A stretch of 64,000 nucleotides of DNA. Origin: Rotaria sp. Silwood1. Taxonomy: Eukaryota > Rotifera > Eurotatoria > Philodinida > Philodinidae. The translations under genes were made by a program, and so were the position numbers. The DNA is taken from contig CAJNOP010000038.1 of the NCBI GenBank assembly GCA_905250075.1, positions 1,203,369 to 1,267,368 on the forward strand, given 5' to 3'. Shown piece after piece: positions 35,682 to 46,759 of this stretch. Position 1 is the stretch's first letter. Each line of letters starts with the position of its first letter. Below the pieces are notes generated by a model, which ran no database searches, had not been told where the DNA came from, and saw only the letters and a list, made by a program, of their open reading frames with translations.

Positions 35682-36272
35682 ATGGGTGGCCGTCTTAATA
35701 AACCTTGTACTATTGCGACACCACGTGCTCATGATTCTCTGTCAAACAATTACGAACCGTCTCCCCGTACAACTTCTTGTCCTCCATCATCACACCCTAA
35801 TCGTCTCATCGAGTTTAAAGACAATGACATTACGATGCGTTTAGCAATGCAATATACGATCGAGTCAAACATCTGCACAAATTCATTACAGTTTGACCAT
35901 CGTGAATTTTATCGTCGACCTGATGCACGTACAATGGCACTTCTCACTCCATCTATTCTCAGTAAAGTGGAAAAAGAACTAATAAGAGACTTAAGCGGGG
36001 GACTATATCATATGGTGATAAATAGCGCTGCAAGTGCGTCCTTCAATGCAGCTCAATTCAAAAACTCGCATATGAAACGGAGTGAGCTCAGTGCAGCGAT
36101 CATCGAAGCAGCTCTGACGCATATCATCGAGCATTTGGATCAGCATCCTAACTTGATTAAAGCTTTGGGTAGAGGCAAAATTGGCTACCACGACAAGGGT
36201 ACAATGTTGAACGATATGGGTGTGCGAATATTTGTAATCAACGGACCAGAAAAAGCTAATAATGCAAATTAA
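35682..36272 (+). CDS. Intronless 196-aa protein of unknown family
   Basis: A single ORF from ATG at 35682 (context ATCATGG) to TAA. The N-terminal 45 residues are Pro/Ser/Thr-rich and probably disordered. Residues about 60-190 look folded and mostly helical: FYRRPDARTMALLTPSIL, KELIRDLSGGLYHMVINSAA, SELSAAIIEAALTHIIEHLD, then GRGKIGYHDKGTMLNDMG. There is no signal peptide or membrane segment. AATAAA signals follow at about 36329 and 36498. Codon third positions are visibly richer in C and G than in Hox3 or NKCC. I do not recognise the family. Intact frame and downstream polyadenylation signal favour a real gene; horizontal or lineage-specific origin is possible but unproven. Confidence 0.6.
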   Translation: MGGRLNKPCTIATPRAHDSLSNNYEPSPRTTSCPPSSHPNRLIEFKDNDITMRLAMQYTIESNICTNSLQFDHREFYRRPDARTMALLTPSILSKVEKELIRDLSGGLYHMVINSAASASFNAAQFKNSHMKRSELSAAIIEAALTHIIEHLDQHPNLIKALGRGKIGYHDKGTMLNDMGVRIFVINGPEKANNAN

Positions 36273-36659
36273 AAACTGTTTGAGAAAGATGCTATTGTAT
36301 CTACGATTTATTATGCTATTATCATTAAATAAATTTGATGTTTTATGACATTTGACTACTAAAATATGCAAATATTTGTTATTTTCTCTTTTTTAGCTCT
36401 AAACGACAAGCACTTAAAGCGACCATATCATCTATTAAGAAAGAAAACAAACAGCATGCTATTATTTCGTGACAAATATGTGTTTTTTATTCTTGTCAAA
36501 TAAAAGTCTATTTATTATCTGATAATATGCAGAATTTAATCACGTACTTTTTCACTATGAAAAGACAATGAGTGATTATATTCGAATTCTTATACAGTTA
36601 GTTATTGTTCGGTCTATTAGATTGTCCATAGTATAAATTTCGCAAACCAACAAAAATAA

Positions 36660-36735
36660 GGATGCGGGTGTAAGATTATTAAAAAGTTTTTGTTTTTTAT
36701 CCCACACAGTGACATATCCATACCCATGGGCCCTG
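36660..36735. repeat. Telomere-like G/T-C/A hairpin, loose
   Basis: GGATGCGGGTGTAAG on the left and ATCCCACACAGTGACATATCC plus ATACCCATGG on the right, separated by about 25 nt of T-rich loop. Pairing is weaker than in the others. Confidence 0.4.
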
Positions 36736-36739
36736 AAAT

Positions 36740-39046
36740 TTTTAAACCAACAAAAAAAACAAAAAAAAAAAAAAGGAACAATGTTATGCGAATTTATTAT
36801 TGACATATATCTACTAATTTACGAGATTATAGACAAACGACTAAGACTCACCCAAAAAAAATACTTTAGTACACGCGCAGAAAAAACAATGATTTTGAAG
36901 AGAATCTAGATGTTAAAGTATATGACTCATCAAGCGATTCGGCTATACATATTCAAGCTAATTTTAGACCGTCTATATCAGAAAAACACTAAAGAAACAA
37001 GCGTGTATTATTTTTTTTCTCGTCCAATCTAATCTTTTCAAATGAATTGAAAATATGAACTTGGTTTCATCTTATCCATAGCGTTTCTGACTAGGTGAAA
37101 GAATTGGTTTAGCCAAGTTAATCTTATTCTACTTCGGCTGAAATTGTTCTTTTCATTATATAACTATTTCTTTAGAAATAAGCAAAAATTATTTCTTCGA
37201 ACATAAGTGCAATGTTAGGAGAGATTTTGGCATTATTGTTCGGAATAAAAATTGTAACGTAAAATTCTGCAGTCTTTCGACTAATGAGGGAAGACCACCA
37301 ATTATTTCATCATTTTTTAGTCAATACCTAGCGAACTACCGATAACCAATTATTTTGATTCCCAATATCAACATGATTTTTGCAACCAGTCCTCCAAAGA
37401 GTCGATTTTTTATAGCAGAAAACTTTTCGTTGGAAATTTGTTGACCTGTTTAGTTTTGAGAGTGTCCCGAGCGGAGTATAGAAATTCTTTTTCCAAAACT
37501 CGAACTGTTATGAAGGGGACTAATGAAGTAAAAATTTTTAATTCTTATTATCTATCACATGTTGTTTTCAACATTTATATTCTGTAGGCTTTATCAATAA
37601 CTTCTTTTTTTCGGATGTTACTCGGCTTATTTTCTGATTTTTCATTCAACTTTTGATTACTTTTAAGCTATATTATTATAAATTGTCTTTTTTTCTATTC
37701 TAATAAAATCAATTTATGATAACTAGCGAAAAAATTATTTTGTATTTATTTTCTTAGTAGTTAACTTCATACGAAACTTTTGTGATCACTCAAAATGGAT
37801 GTTAATATGAAGTAGAAACTTCATCCTTATCCACGCCCTCAAGTATTTTTTCTGTCATCAAACTTTAAAAGATCAGAATTCGGAGTTCTTCAACGAGCTA
37901 CAGAGAATATTCTCGATGTCTATATATGATAGTAGAACATAGAGTAATGCAATAAAAATGTGTATACGATACAGTAATATATGGTAGGATGGAAAACCTA
38001 TGCAAATGCAGACACTACACAATTTTTACTTGTCTACTTCCATCCATAACGGTTCCAATTTTGGAATAAATAGTTTATATACCCAGCTTGAGGTGCTCTA
38101 CAAATCAGATAGATCAAAAAATGTTTGCTGTAGAAAATCGAACTTTTGAAGGTCAAGAAGCAAAACTCATGCTGACATTTGGAAGCCGCATGATCGATTA
38201 TCTACAATTCACTAGATTTCCACTAAAAAAGCGATCGAACCGTTGGCAATACATATCTCGTCAGAACTAATTATTACTAATCGATTATAATATAGTTTCT
38301 CACATAAAAGAGTGACAAAACATTGATAAATTTACAACCGATTGAACGAAATCTTTTGTATGAAAATTATTATAAGATAATACTTATCAGTTTCGTCTTA
38401 TAATGATTATTCGATTGAAATTATACTTCAAAGATATATTAAAACTATCTTTGTTTACATCAATATGGTACATATTGATTAGTAAATTCATCAAAATATT
38501 AATCGAAAGTTTTGAATAAATTATGTTTTATGTATATTTAGTCCCTGGATCTCTTTTAACAGAAGAAATTGATGTTAATTCAATTATCATATTACCATAG
38601 TTTATATCATATTATAATTACAAAATGACATGAAATATTTTATCTCTAATCAACATGATGATTCATTAAGCAATTCTTTTATTATACGAAACTTTCTTCG
38701 ATTAAGATATTTAACAAAATTCTCAAATTCATTATTCATAATTTATTATCGATGTGAATCAACAATTGATTGCAAGAGGCAGTTTTTTTTTATATTGATG
38801 CTGATGCTTTTTGACTTTGATTATAGGTTGTATTTTCTTTTCTAAACGTTATATACACATAAAACATACATGCGATGCATAAAAATAAAGCATGCATCGA
38901 TTAAATCATCGTATTTAGTTTTGCCTATGATTATATTTGTATTTATTGGTAAAACAAAAAAAATACAATAACAAAGCGATATTATTTTTTGTATTTATTG
39001 CGACTTATCTTTCGCTGTCACCATTCATTTTTACAAAAATTTTAAT
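36740..39046. other. Non-coding stretch, one short exon-like ORF
   Basis: Mostly AT-rich without recognisable coding. A plus-strand ORF at 38088-38270 reads NRTFEGQEAKLMLTFGSRMI after a possible CCCAG acceptor near 38082-38086 and could be an exon relic; no family recognised. Confidence 0.4.
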
Positions 39047-39271
39047 ATGGGCCAGATACTTCAACCAATTACCGACTATTTTAACCAATATAATCAGTAA
39101 GTTTTACGTTCGCACAAGTTTTTATCACATTTTTTCAAGCGTAGGGTACCGGTAAACAAACCAAACGATGATCCTGATCCAAAGGATGATTCTCACAACA
39201 ACAAAACAACAGTAGAATCAGATGGTCCTCCCGAAGCACTTGCTGCAGCTAGATCGGTGACATATGAATAA
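39047..39271 (+). CDS. Small two-exon gene, 58 aa, acidic, MG start
   Basis: Exon 1 39047-39096 and exon 2 39145-39271 are joined across a 48-bp intron (GTAAGT donor, GCGTAG acceptor) to give MGQILQPITDYFNQYNQ followed by VPVNKPNDDPDPKDDSHNNK and ending ALAAARSVTYE. The joined frame is a perfect 177 nt including the stop. The Met-Gly start leaves open N-myristoylation, though position 6 is Gln and not the preferred Ser/Thr. The rest is Asp/Asn/Pro-rich and probably disordered. An AATAAA-type string lies near 39531. Too short for homology by eye. Strict splice consensus at both intron ends and absence of stops support it; chance cannot be excluded. Confidence 0.5.
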
Positions 39272-40880
39272 ATATCGACAAGATTAATTCACAAATTTCT
39301 TGAACATATTTTTAAAAAATATTTGTCTGTAACACTTTTTTTTTCTTATAAGCTTTGTAGTGTATTGTGATGTTGACTTTTTTTCCTTTCTATAAACTGA
39401 ATCTTTTTATATAGCAATACTTTGAAAAATACAGCCGTTGCAATAATGCTTCCTAGATTCTAATCAAAGTCCAGACTTATTATTTATTTTGTATCGATCA
39501 CTTTTGATATTCTTTTCTTCATAAGTTATAATTTAATAAACTGTGCTTTATTCTGGTTCTTATGGAAATTAAAAGAAGCTTAGATAATTTATTGCATGAC
39601 ATTAATCATGATGAGAAAAAAATAGTTTTTTTTTTATCAATCTTCCATGCATACTGAATACAAATTTATAGCAGAAAATAACAAGTATCCGTCATTGATT
39701 TCTCTTCTCTATACAACAATAAAAAACTACATAGTTTGCTAAAACAGGCATTGAATATATTTCTGTTTGAATTATTTTCCAATGACAGTTAGTTCTGGTT
39801 TTAATTAGTGATCCTAAGTTATGTTGCAAATTATTGAAGTATTCAAAAGGCACACACTTGAAAAACTTAATCATAAAAAGATGTTTTATTTTTCTATTCT
39901 TGAAAAAATTAAACAAAATATATTAAACTTTGACTAAGTTTCATATATATTAAAAATTTTTTTTCAAGAAAAACGTATGTAGTAATCATGTTTTTTTTTA
40001 TCATCATCAAGTACCCTATCGATAGTTTTCATTAAAATTAAAAGACTGTTCTCTACTCCAAAAAATCTTTCTAAAAAGTTGAATTCTGTGTCAATGTAAC
40101 AGAAGAATAGATCCACACTCACTAGTAAATACTATCTATAAACGATGATGTTGTTATTGTCTATTGTTTTTTAACTCAGCCTTAAATGAAATAAATTGAT
40201 CACATGATTTGTTGAAAAATAACTTTGACAGCTTGCTCGTATATTATATATGATGCATAATATTCATATTGACACATGAATGGTGATGAAGCGAATCAAT
40301 ACGCTAGAAATAAAAGAAAAATATCCATCGAACGTTAAAAAAAAACATCAGTTATTCATTGCTGTCTAAAATGAGAATATTATTGTTATTGCAAGCGGTC
40401 ATAAAGGTATTAATGTAAATATAAAAAAATGATTAATACGAACATATACAGAATTCATTTAGCTATGAACACTCTAAATAAAAACGAGAAGACTAATATA
40501 CTCGGTTAGTCACAGGAAATGTTAATTGACATGTTCAAAAAAAAAAAGAAGAATGTCGTCGATATATTATATTCATTAGTAGATATAAATCAATGAATAT
40601 TTGATTCTCTTTTTATTCGTGATATCGATTTGATAATATTTTTCTAAAAGAGAGTCAAGTTTCCGATCAAATATGTGAAAAAAAATCTTGCCGTGAATCA
40701 ATGATAAAGTGAATAAATTCACCATCGGAACCATATTCGCTATAGAACGTATGCTTCATACTGTTAAATATACTGAACTTCACTCATTAGTACTTGTCTA
40801 TGTTCAATAAGAACAATAGTTTTTATTTGTATATTTAAGGTGATAAAATTCATCGTCGTTGTATCACTGAATAAATTATA
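39272..40880. other. No coding signal seen
   Basis: AT-rich sequence with short A and T runs. No exon, repeat or RNA gene that I can support. Confidence 0.4.
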
Positions 40881-41700
40881 CCTCTGAATGTTGAAAATGA
40901 CTATGAAAAAGAGACAGTCAAACAGCTTCGATTTCTACTCTAACATCGACAAGCTGTGCATCTTCAACTTTAACTAAATTGACCATTTATTTCAATGATT
41001 TCAATTATTGTCTTTAGCGTTTCTTGATAAATATTTTGAATGTTTCACCACATTGATTATCAACATAATTATTTCTATTGTTCCGTTGAATGTCAAATTC
41101 TGACTTACTAATATTGTTTCTACCGATAATGAGGATCAAATCAACTTATATCGACTATTGTTTATGATAAAAATGTTAAAATTGATCTTGAATCAAAAGA
41201 AGAAAGCAACAAGTTGATTTTCATGTTAAAAACTATCCGTTTTCAAACATTCAGTTTTATAAGATTCAATTGTTAGTAATGACTGACATGAATCTATTTG
41301 AACTTGAATTATTCAAGATTATCTCTCAAGATTTTTCTTTTATTCAAAAATTGTCTATACATAATCCATTCATCTATATTGACCATATCCGCTTATCTCA
41401 ACGAACTTTATTTGAATTTAACACATATTAATTATGTTCAACAATTTCTTTTTGAAAGAAACATTTATTTATCTTTTTCGTTTATCAAGTCTTGAAATCA
41501 AATATGAAACACTAACAATGCGGGCAAAAACAATTTCACCAATAGGGGAGTATACTTCTCTGATGCTCAATTATGACGTCTTGTTATAAAAGAGTCATTC
41601 GTATTTTCCTGCAGTGTATCATCAAATTTTTTTGTAAATTGTTTCAATAAATACAAATATGTAATAGTATGAAATTAGAGGAAATTAAAATCGAATTATT
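40880..41700 (+). pseudogene. Decayed F-box/LRR-like protein gene
   Basis: Readable pieces on the plus strand are broken by many stops and shifts: ENDYEKETVKQLRFLL near 40897, DKNVKIDLESKEESNKLIF near 41165-41223, and MNLFELELFKIISQDFSFIQ with KLSIHNPF near 41290-41370. From memory these resemble the variable F-box-like, leucine-rich hypothetical proteins that are greatly expanded in bdelloid rotifers, including the ELELFKIIS..FPFIQKL segment. The number of in-frame stops excludes a functional product. Assignment to the family is tentative. Confidence 0.45.
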
Positions 41701-43080
41701 AAGTATAATTATAATAATTCTTAATTGATTAGACACACATTTGTATTCTGAACCAAAAGATCGTACAATTTTTCAATCAACTCCTTTATGTTGACGTTAA
41801 GAAATAAGCTGATAGAATGGAATATTTGAAAAAAAAACTTGTATTCAAAGTGATAAACATTTCTATTGACATCAACCATTGGTTTTTTTTAGTTTAACTA
41901 CTTCTATAAACGAGATGAGAAATTTGTTGTTGAATTTTAGAAAAAATATCGACTTGATAGTACAAATCGGACGCATGTGGCTGATTAATCTTGTTTGAGA
42001 TGACTGAGAATGATAAGTGGAGCTTTGGATATACAAATTTTGATTTCATAAAAAATTGTACAGAGGAGCAAGAAAAAAGAAGAAACGTCACCTTTTAGTT
42101 GGCATTGTTGGTACAGAATTCAGTCAGGACTAAACGTGGCTCCTTACCTTATTTTACTTAGGGAAAGTAAGGTTAGAAAAAAAAAAAGATTTTTCATATA
42201 GAGATTAAAAAAAACGGCATTTTTCAACTTAACTTTACCAAGTAAAATAAGCTAAAGAAAAAGTGTCATACATAGCCAAGACAGTTTCAAGAAATCCTAT
42301 ATTTTTTTCTCTATTTGGCTAATATCAGCTGACACTATTCATCTTGTTAATGGTTATCGAGAGTGTGGATCTTTTCTCCATTCACATGCACAAGTCGAAT
42401 TCGATTGTTTGGTGAATAAGTTATGTTGATGTTGGCACTGTAGCCAATATAAAACATCGAAACATTATTGTGCATTTTGTGTTTTTTTTTCAAATTTTTT
42501 TGTGCTTCTGCTTGTTAAACTACGGCTATTGTCCATAAAAGCTTGCACTGTTTCTATAGACAACAGGAATATTATTTTGTTAATGTTGTAAAATGGAGTT
42601 TTTTAAAATCATTAAGAAAATTGAGACGAAGAAAATTTCTACACCTGCATTCAAAAGGATTTTTTTTTGACTAAAACTCGATGTTTACAAAGAAGTAGAT
42701 TCAGTGACTTGAACGAGAATGAATCGGTTTTCAATTAATCTATTAAATTTTGCGTTGATGCGAATATTTTCTTTAAAAAATAACTTGGTCAGTTTTATAG
42801 AGTACAAAATTCTCTCTAGAGTATTCCTAGAACGGAGTTTCTGGATTGAATTTGCATTGCTCGAAGAACGAAGATAAAATAAATCCGCTCTTTATGAGCC
42901 TCCTGTTATATATACCTTAACGAGAATATGCTAGAACAAAATAATCGAGCAGAAAATTTATGTTCTTGTTCAATATTTTGACAAAAGTCTAGGAATTTGA
43001 GCATAGGAAGATTAGAGTTGAGTTTTTTCTAATACTATTATTAGTTAGTCAATCAAAAGAATCGTAAAATATGGTGGACA
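41700..43080. other. Non-coding stretch with small palindromes
   Basis: Near 42139-42260 two inverted pairs (CCTTAC..GTAAGG and ACCTTATTTTACTT / AAGTAAAATAAG) suggest a degenerate palindromic element of about 120 bp. No ORF of note otherwise. Confidence 0.35.
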
Positions 43081-43620
43081 AGACGCATTAATGAGTATGA
43101 AGAAATTGTCAAAGCCTTTTGGATAGAGAATTGCTGCTCATTTTCGGCTTAGTTTCTCGTTTTCTTCATATAATTCATGGACTTATTTAATTTCTTGATC
43201 GGTAAGACCCATTTTTTGTTCTTAGAGCATGAACTCTTTCAAGCTCTTTAGAATGGAGCTCATCATCGGCGCTTGCTGCCCGGAATCCAAAATAAATTAG
43301 ACCAAATCAACTCATTTATCCATGAAGTAAATCTAAATCTTGGAAAAGTGTTTTGACATCTTTACTGATGCCTGGTTAACATGCTTGTTATTGATCAAGT
43401 GCTTTTTCTGAAGCTCCTACACGAACCAATAGCAATATATTCAATCTATTGAGGACTAAAATAAGATAATTTACCACATTGAATAACGAAGCCTAGACAG
43501 CTTCAGGTGTAGTGATTTGTTCATTGTGGCAAATCTGATCATGAAAAAACCACTCGATCATTAATTTGTCTCGTGCAGATAACTCGATACTCATGATCAG
43601 ACTAGATCAAAATGATGATG
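43080..43620 (-). pseudogene. Unrecognised decayed minus-strand gene
   Basis: On the minus strand coding-like words appear in shifting frames: MSIELSARDKLMIEWFFHDQ from about 43593, VGASEKALDQ, GISKDVKTLFQDLDLLHG, and MGLTDQEIK followed by VHELYEENEKLSRK and AILYPKGFDNFF near 43110-43220. Many stops interrupt them. The words look like a helical, charged protein. I cannot name the family. Confidence 0.4.
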
Positions 43621-44760
43621 CATTTCAATCTCACTTTCGATAGTTCTCAGGCGTTGTATGAATACGAATAAAAATAATAATTCATTTCTGCACATCTTTT
43701 ATATTGGTATGAAGCAACCTAGGATGATGTGTGCGTAATGCTTGACAACGGAAGAGAAAGGAAGATTGAAAGAATATTGTTACTATAGAAAATGATTGAA
43801 TATGTTTATCAACGCTTTCTTTCTCTCTTCTCATTGCTTCAGTTAGTAATGATGCTGGTACGGTACTCGACGGTTAATGTTTATAATAGACTGTTTATAA
43901 AACAATCAGCATATAGGAAAGAAAGAATTGCTGTTACTAATTGGAAAAAAGTAACTTATTTGTGAGAAGATGAAAGTATCGACGTCGAGCTTCTTCTATA
44001 AGAAAGATTTATTATTCATCGCGTTGTCAAGATATTGAAAGGTTTTTGCTCATTTGGATCAAGGACTCATGCGAAACTAAACAGACTCTTTCGTTCAACC
44101 ATCTCTCTGGAAATAAATATTAGCCTAAGTTAAAAAAAATACTCCCAATGTATCTTTAATTTTCTTTTGCTGTTGTACGAGCCAAAGATGATTCTTTCGG
44201 CTATGTGAGAACGTAAAAAATACCAAAGCTAACGTTTCTCATGTTACATATAACGAAATAAGAACTTCCAGTGAAAGAAGAAATGTCATATTGTACATCA
44301 TTGAATCTTGGGACGTATCGATTCCAAATCTGGTCAAAGCCAACTTTAATTCTTGACTCGAATTCAACTAAAATTTGCTCGGTTCGACTTTGTGTCTGTA
44401 AGGTGTGTACGAATATGGCTATCGAGAAATTCAACAAACACTCACACGCCCAATTCCCACCTAAATCAAGACCCAAATCCTAAATCCGATTATCGATCAA
44501 GAAAAGACAAGACATGACAAAGATCGTTTTTCATGAGGGTATGAGTACGGGCGAAAAAGAAGACTATTACCCAGATCTTCCGGTATTGAATATAACTGAC
44601 TGTGTTTGACGTGATTCTGATTTATATGACCAAGCTAGCTATAGAAACTCTAGTCGCTTTAGCTGACTTCAGCTGATAAAAAATGACTGTAGACAATGTA
44701 TAGCACAATTAAAGTATGGGAGTGCTTAACAGACCGATCAAAGAAATCAAAGAACAAATA
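43621..44760. other. Mostly non-coding; one exon-like minus-strand fragment
   Basis: The minus strand at about 44400-44201 after a TTACAG acceptor reads QILVEFESRIKVGFDQIWNR and VQYDISSFTGSSYFVICNM, which is coding-like and could be an isolated exon. No partner exon found and no family recognised. Confidence 0.3.
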
Positions 44761-44845
44761 CGGGTGTGAATGTGATATTCTATTTACCCACACCCACACC
44801 TATGTCCACAGTCACCACCACCCTACATCCATATCCACCGCCGAC
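44761..44845. repeat. Telomere-like G/T-C/A hairpin
   Basis: CGGGTGTGAATGTGA, a 10-nt loop, then TACCCACACCCACACC and further CA-rich words to about 44845. One of the clearest members of the series. Confidence 0.7.
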
Positions 44846-45740
44846 AGTGATGATGAAAGCATTCGATTTTTTTCTTTTTCTATATTGTACAAATATTTTA
44901 TCAAATTCCCATCGACTTTAAAATGATTTTATACAAAAAATCTGATAAAGAACACACAACGATAACATCTGTCTATAAACATCAAGAAGCATGTGCATCC
45001 ACCTAGCTGTTTGTCGATTTTGGCCTTACTTGTTGCATCATAAGATCATATAGACGAGCATAAGTTGATGAATTCGAATTGATATTAACAATATGAGTCC
45101 TACAACAAAGACAAATATGAATAGTTGTTCACAAAGGTGAATGTCTGCTTGTTTTCTTTCTCGCTTTTCTATTTCACTGAAATTACGTAGAAAGAAAGTT
45201 TCACAGTGGTTACAAAAGAATTTCTTAAAAATTGAAATACCACGGATTCACATATTTATTCGAGAATTCACAAAAAAAATTTTTCTCTTTGAAGATTTGT
45301 AGCTAAACAGAACAGAGTTAAGAAGCAACTATAGATTGTTTTGTTTGATGAGTGACTATTGGTACATTACTGATATTTTAATAGCGTGGTGACAAAAATA
45401 CTCAGTCAAAAGTATTCTAATATACCTAGCAACCAAAACTAAACTTGAGTGTGTAACTGAAAACTGTCATTTAGATCGCAAAAGAATGATTTTAAACACC
45501 TTTTTGTTATGCACTGTTCAGTGAAGAAATTCTAACTTGATTCGAGAAAGAGCAACAGAGACGTCACCCTAAAGTCTCACAACGTTTTATGAACTCTCAT
45601 GAAGTCTGTCGAAGTCTTGTGAAGTCTTTGAGTTATAGCTTCTAATATAACATCTGGTGCAAAAGTGATGGGAGCTTGTTTTTATCGGATGTATATAAAC
45701 GAAACGGTGCAAAAACAAAGTGTCGGAACCTTAAACTAAG

Positions 45741-45832
45741 CCGGGTATGAGTGTGCGTGTGAATGTTTTACTCTTCAGAAGTACATCCACATACGTGCAC
45801 ACACCTACAGTCACATCCTACATCCACATTCT
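45741..45832. repeat. Telomere-like G/T-C/A hairpin, overlaps the end of the PTB gene
   Basis: CCGGGTATGAGTGTGCGTGT pairs loosely with ACATACGTGCACACACCT, and additional ACATCCACAT-type words extend to 45832. The C-terminal codons of the neighbouring PTB-domain ORF (minus strand) are made of this repeat. Confidence 0.65.
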
Positions 45833-46484
45833 CGTGGAATCTGCACTGGAGACGTACTTGTGACAATGATGGCGGTAGGGGATGTGTTCGCGTTACGACT
45901 GTTTGACCAACTTCTTTCGCTGTTTCAGCATTTGTAAATTGTTCAAAGATCAAATCAAAAAGTTCTTTTAGTTTAATTACAGTCATAGCAGCTGGTCGTT
46001 CAGTTTTTATAGCCCAAAATTGATGACGATCATCAGATGTATTATAAATATATCCGAATGCATGTAAATCACGTGGATCAATAACAACAAAAGATATACG
46101 ATCAAGTTCATGGTTAACAATTTCTTTCTATGATATACAAACGAAAAATATGATTTTTGAAAAAATGAATTAAGTGTTTATAAATACTTTAGTGGCATCA
46201 TCGATAATTTTCACAGCAATCATTGTTAACTTTAATTGAATTCGTTGTTTATGTTCACCACGAGTACGTACAGCAGCTTTTAATTTAAGCATAGAGTCGA
46301 GACAAAGTTTTTCATCACGATCAACTGACAAATCTTCCGTGCCGATAAGTTTACCTTTAAATCGAAGTCCATCTCCTTCAAATTTCTTTCCTTTTAAACT
46401 ATTTGATAAAGTTGTGTTGTTGTTTACTTCATCTTCTTTTGTTGATAGCGATGTAGTCGTTGTTGTTGCTGGATGTTCGGACAT
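45768..46484 (-). CDS. Dab: Disabled-type PTB-domain protein, truncated after the domain
   Basis: Exon 1 46484-46188 and exon 2 46127-45768 give 218 aa. After a Thr/Ser-rich head, the sequence follows the PTB domain of Disabled/DAB1/DAB2: DGLRFKGKLIGTEDL, DSMLKLKAAVRTRGEHKQRI, VKIIDD, NHELDRISFVVIDPRD, HAFGYIYN, HQFWAIKTE and LKELFDLIFEQ. PTB domains of this family bind NPxY tails of LDL-family receptors at the membrane and act as endocytic or Reelin-type adaptors. The usual long C-terminal tail (clathrin, AP2, EH-binding motifs) is missing. The last ~25 codons are encoded by the telomere-like hairpin, so they are unlikely to be ancestral. A donor-like GTACGT lies at about 45858-45853 after LPPSLSQ, so a further exon could exist, but none is recognised downstream. 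The upstream in-frame Met at 46550 would add a hydrophobic stretch atypical for this cytosolic family; I chose 46484. Confidence 0.7.
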
Positions 46485-46692
46485 TTTTGCACAGCTTGTA
46501 ACTGTTGCTAAATGAATGAAAACAAAAAAATGCAACATAGGACAAGTCAAGTGAATATGATAAGAGACTTTTTTCTTTGTATGTTGATATCTATTTCTTT
46601 GTCGTTTGAAGATATTTGAAAAGAAGTACAGATAAAAATATAAACTGAAAGAACTGACTAATAGACGTTATAAAATCAAAACAGCCAAAAGA

Positions 46693-46752
46693 GGGCGTGG
46701 ATGTAAGTGTATGTCTGGTGGAGTAATTTTATACACTCATATCTACATTCTC
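46693..46752. repeat. Telomere-like G/T-C/A hairpin
   Basis: GGGCGTGGATGTAAGTGTAT on the left, ATACACTCATATCTACATTC on the right, about 20 nt loop. Upstream of the PTB gene. Confidence 0.65.
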
Positions 46753-46759
46753 AACATGG

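Noticed and set aside
44271..44483. Plus-strand ORF opposite the exon-like minus-strand fragment
   Set aside because: It is the shadow of the minus-strand reading, which has the better acceptor site; neither is secure.
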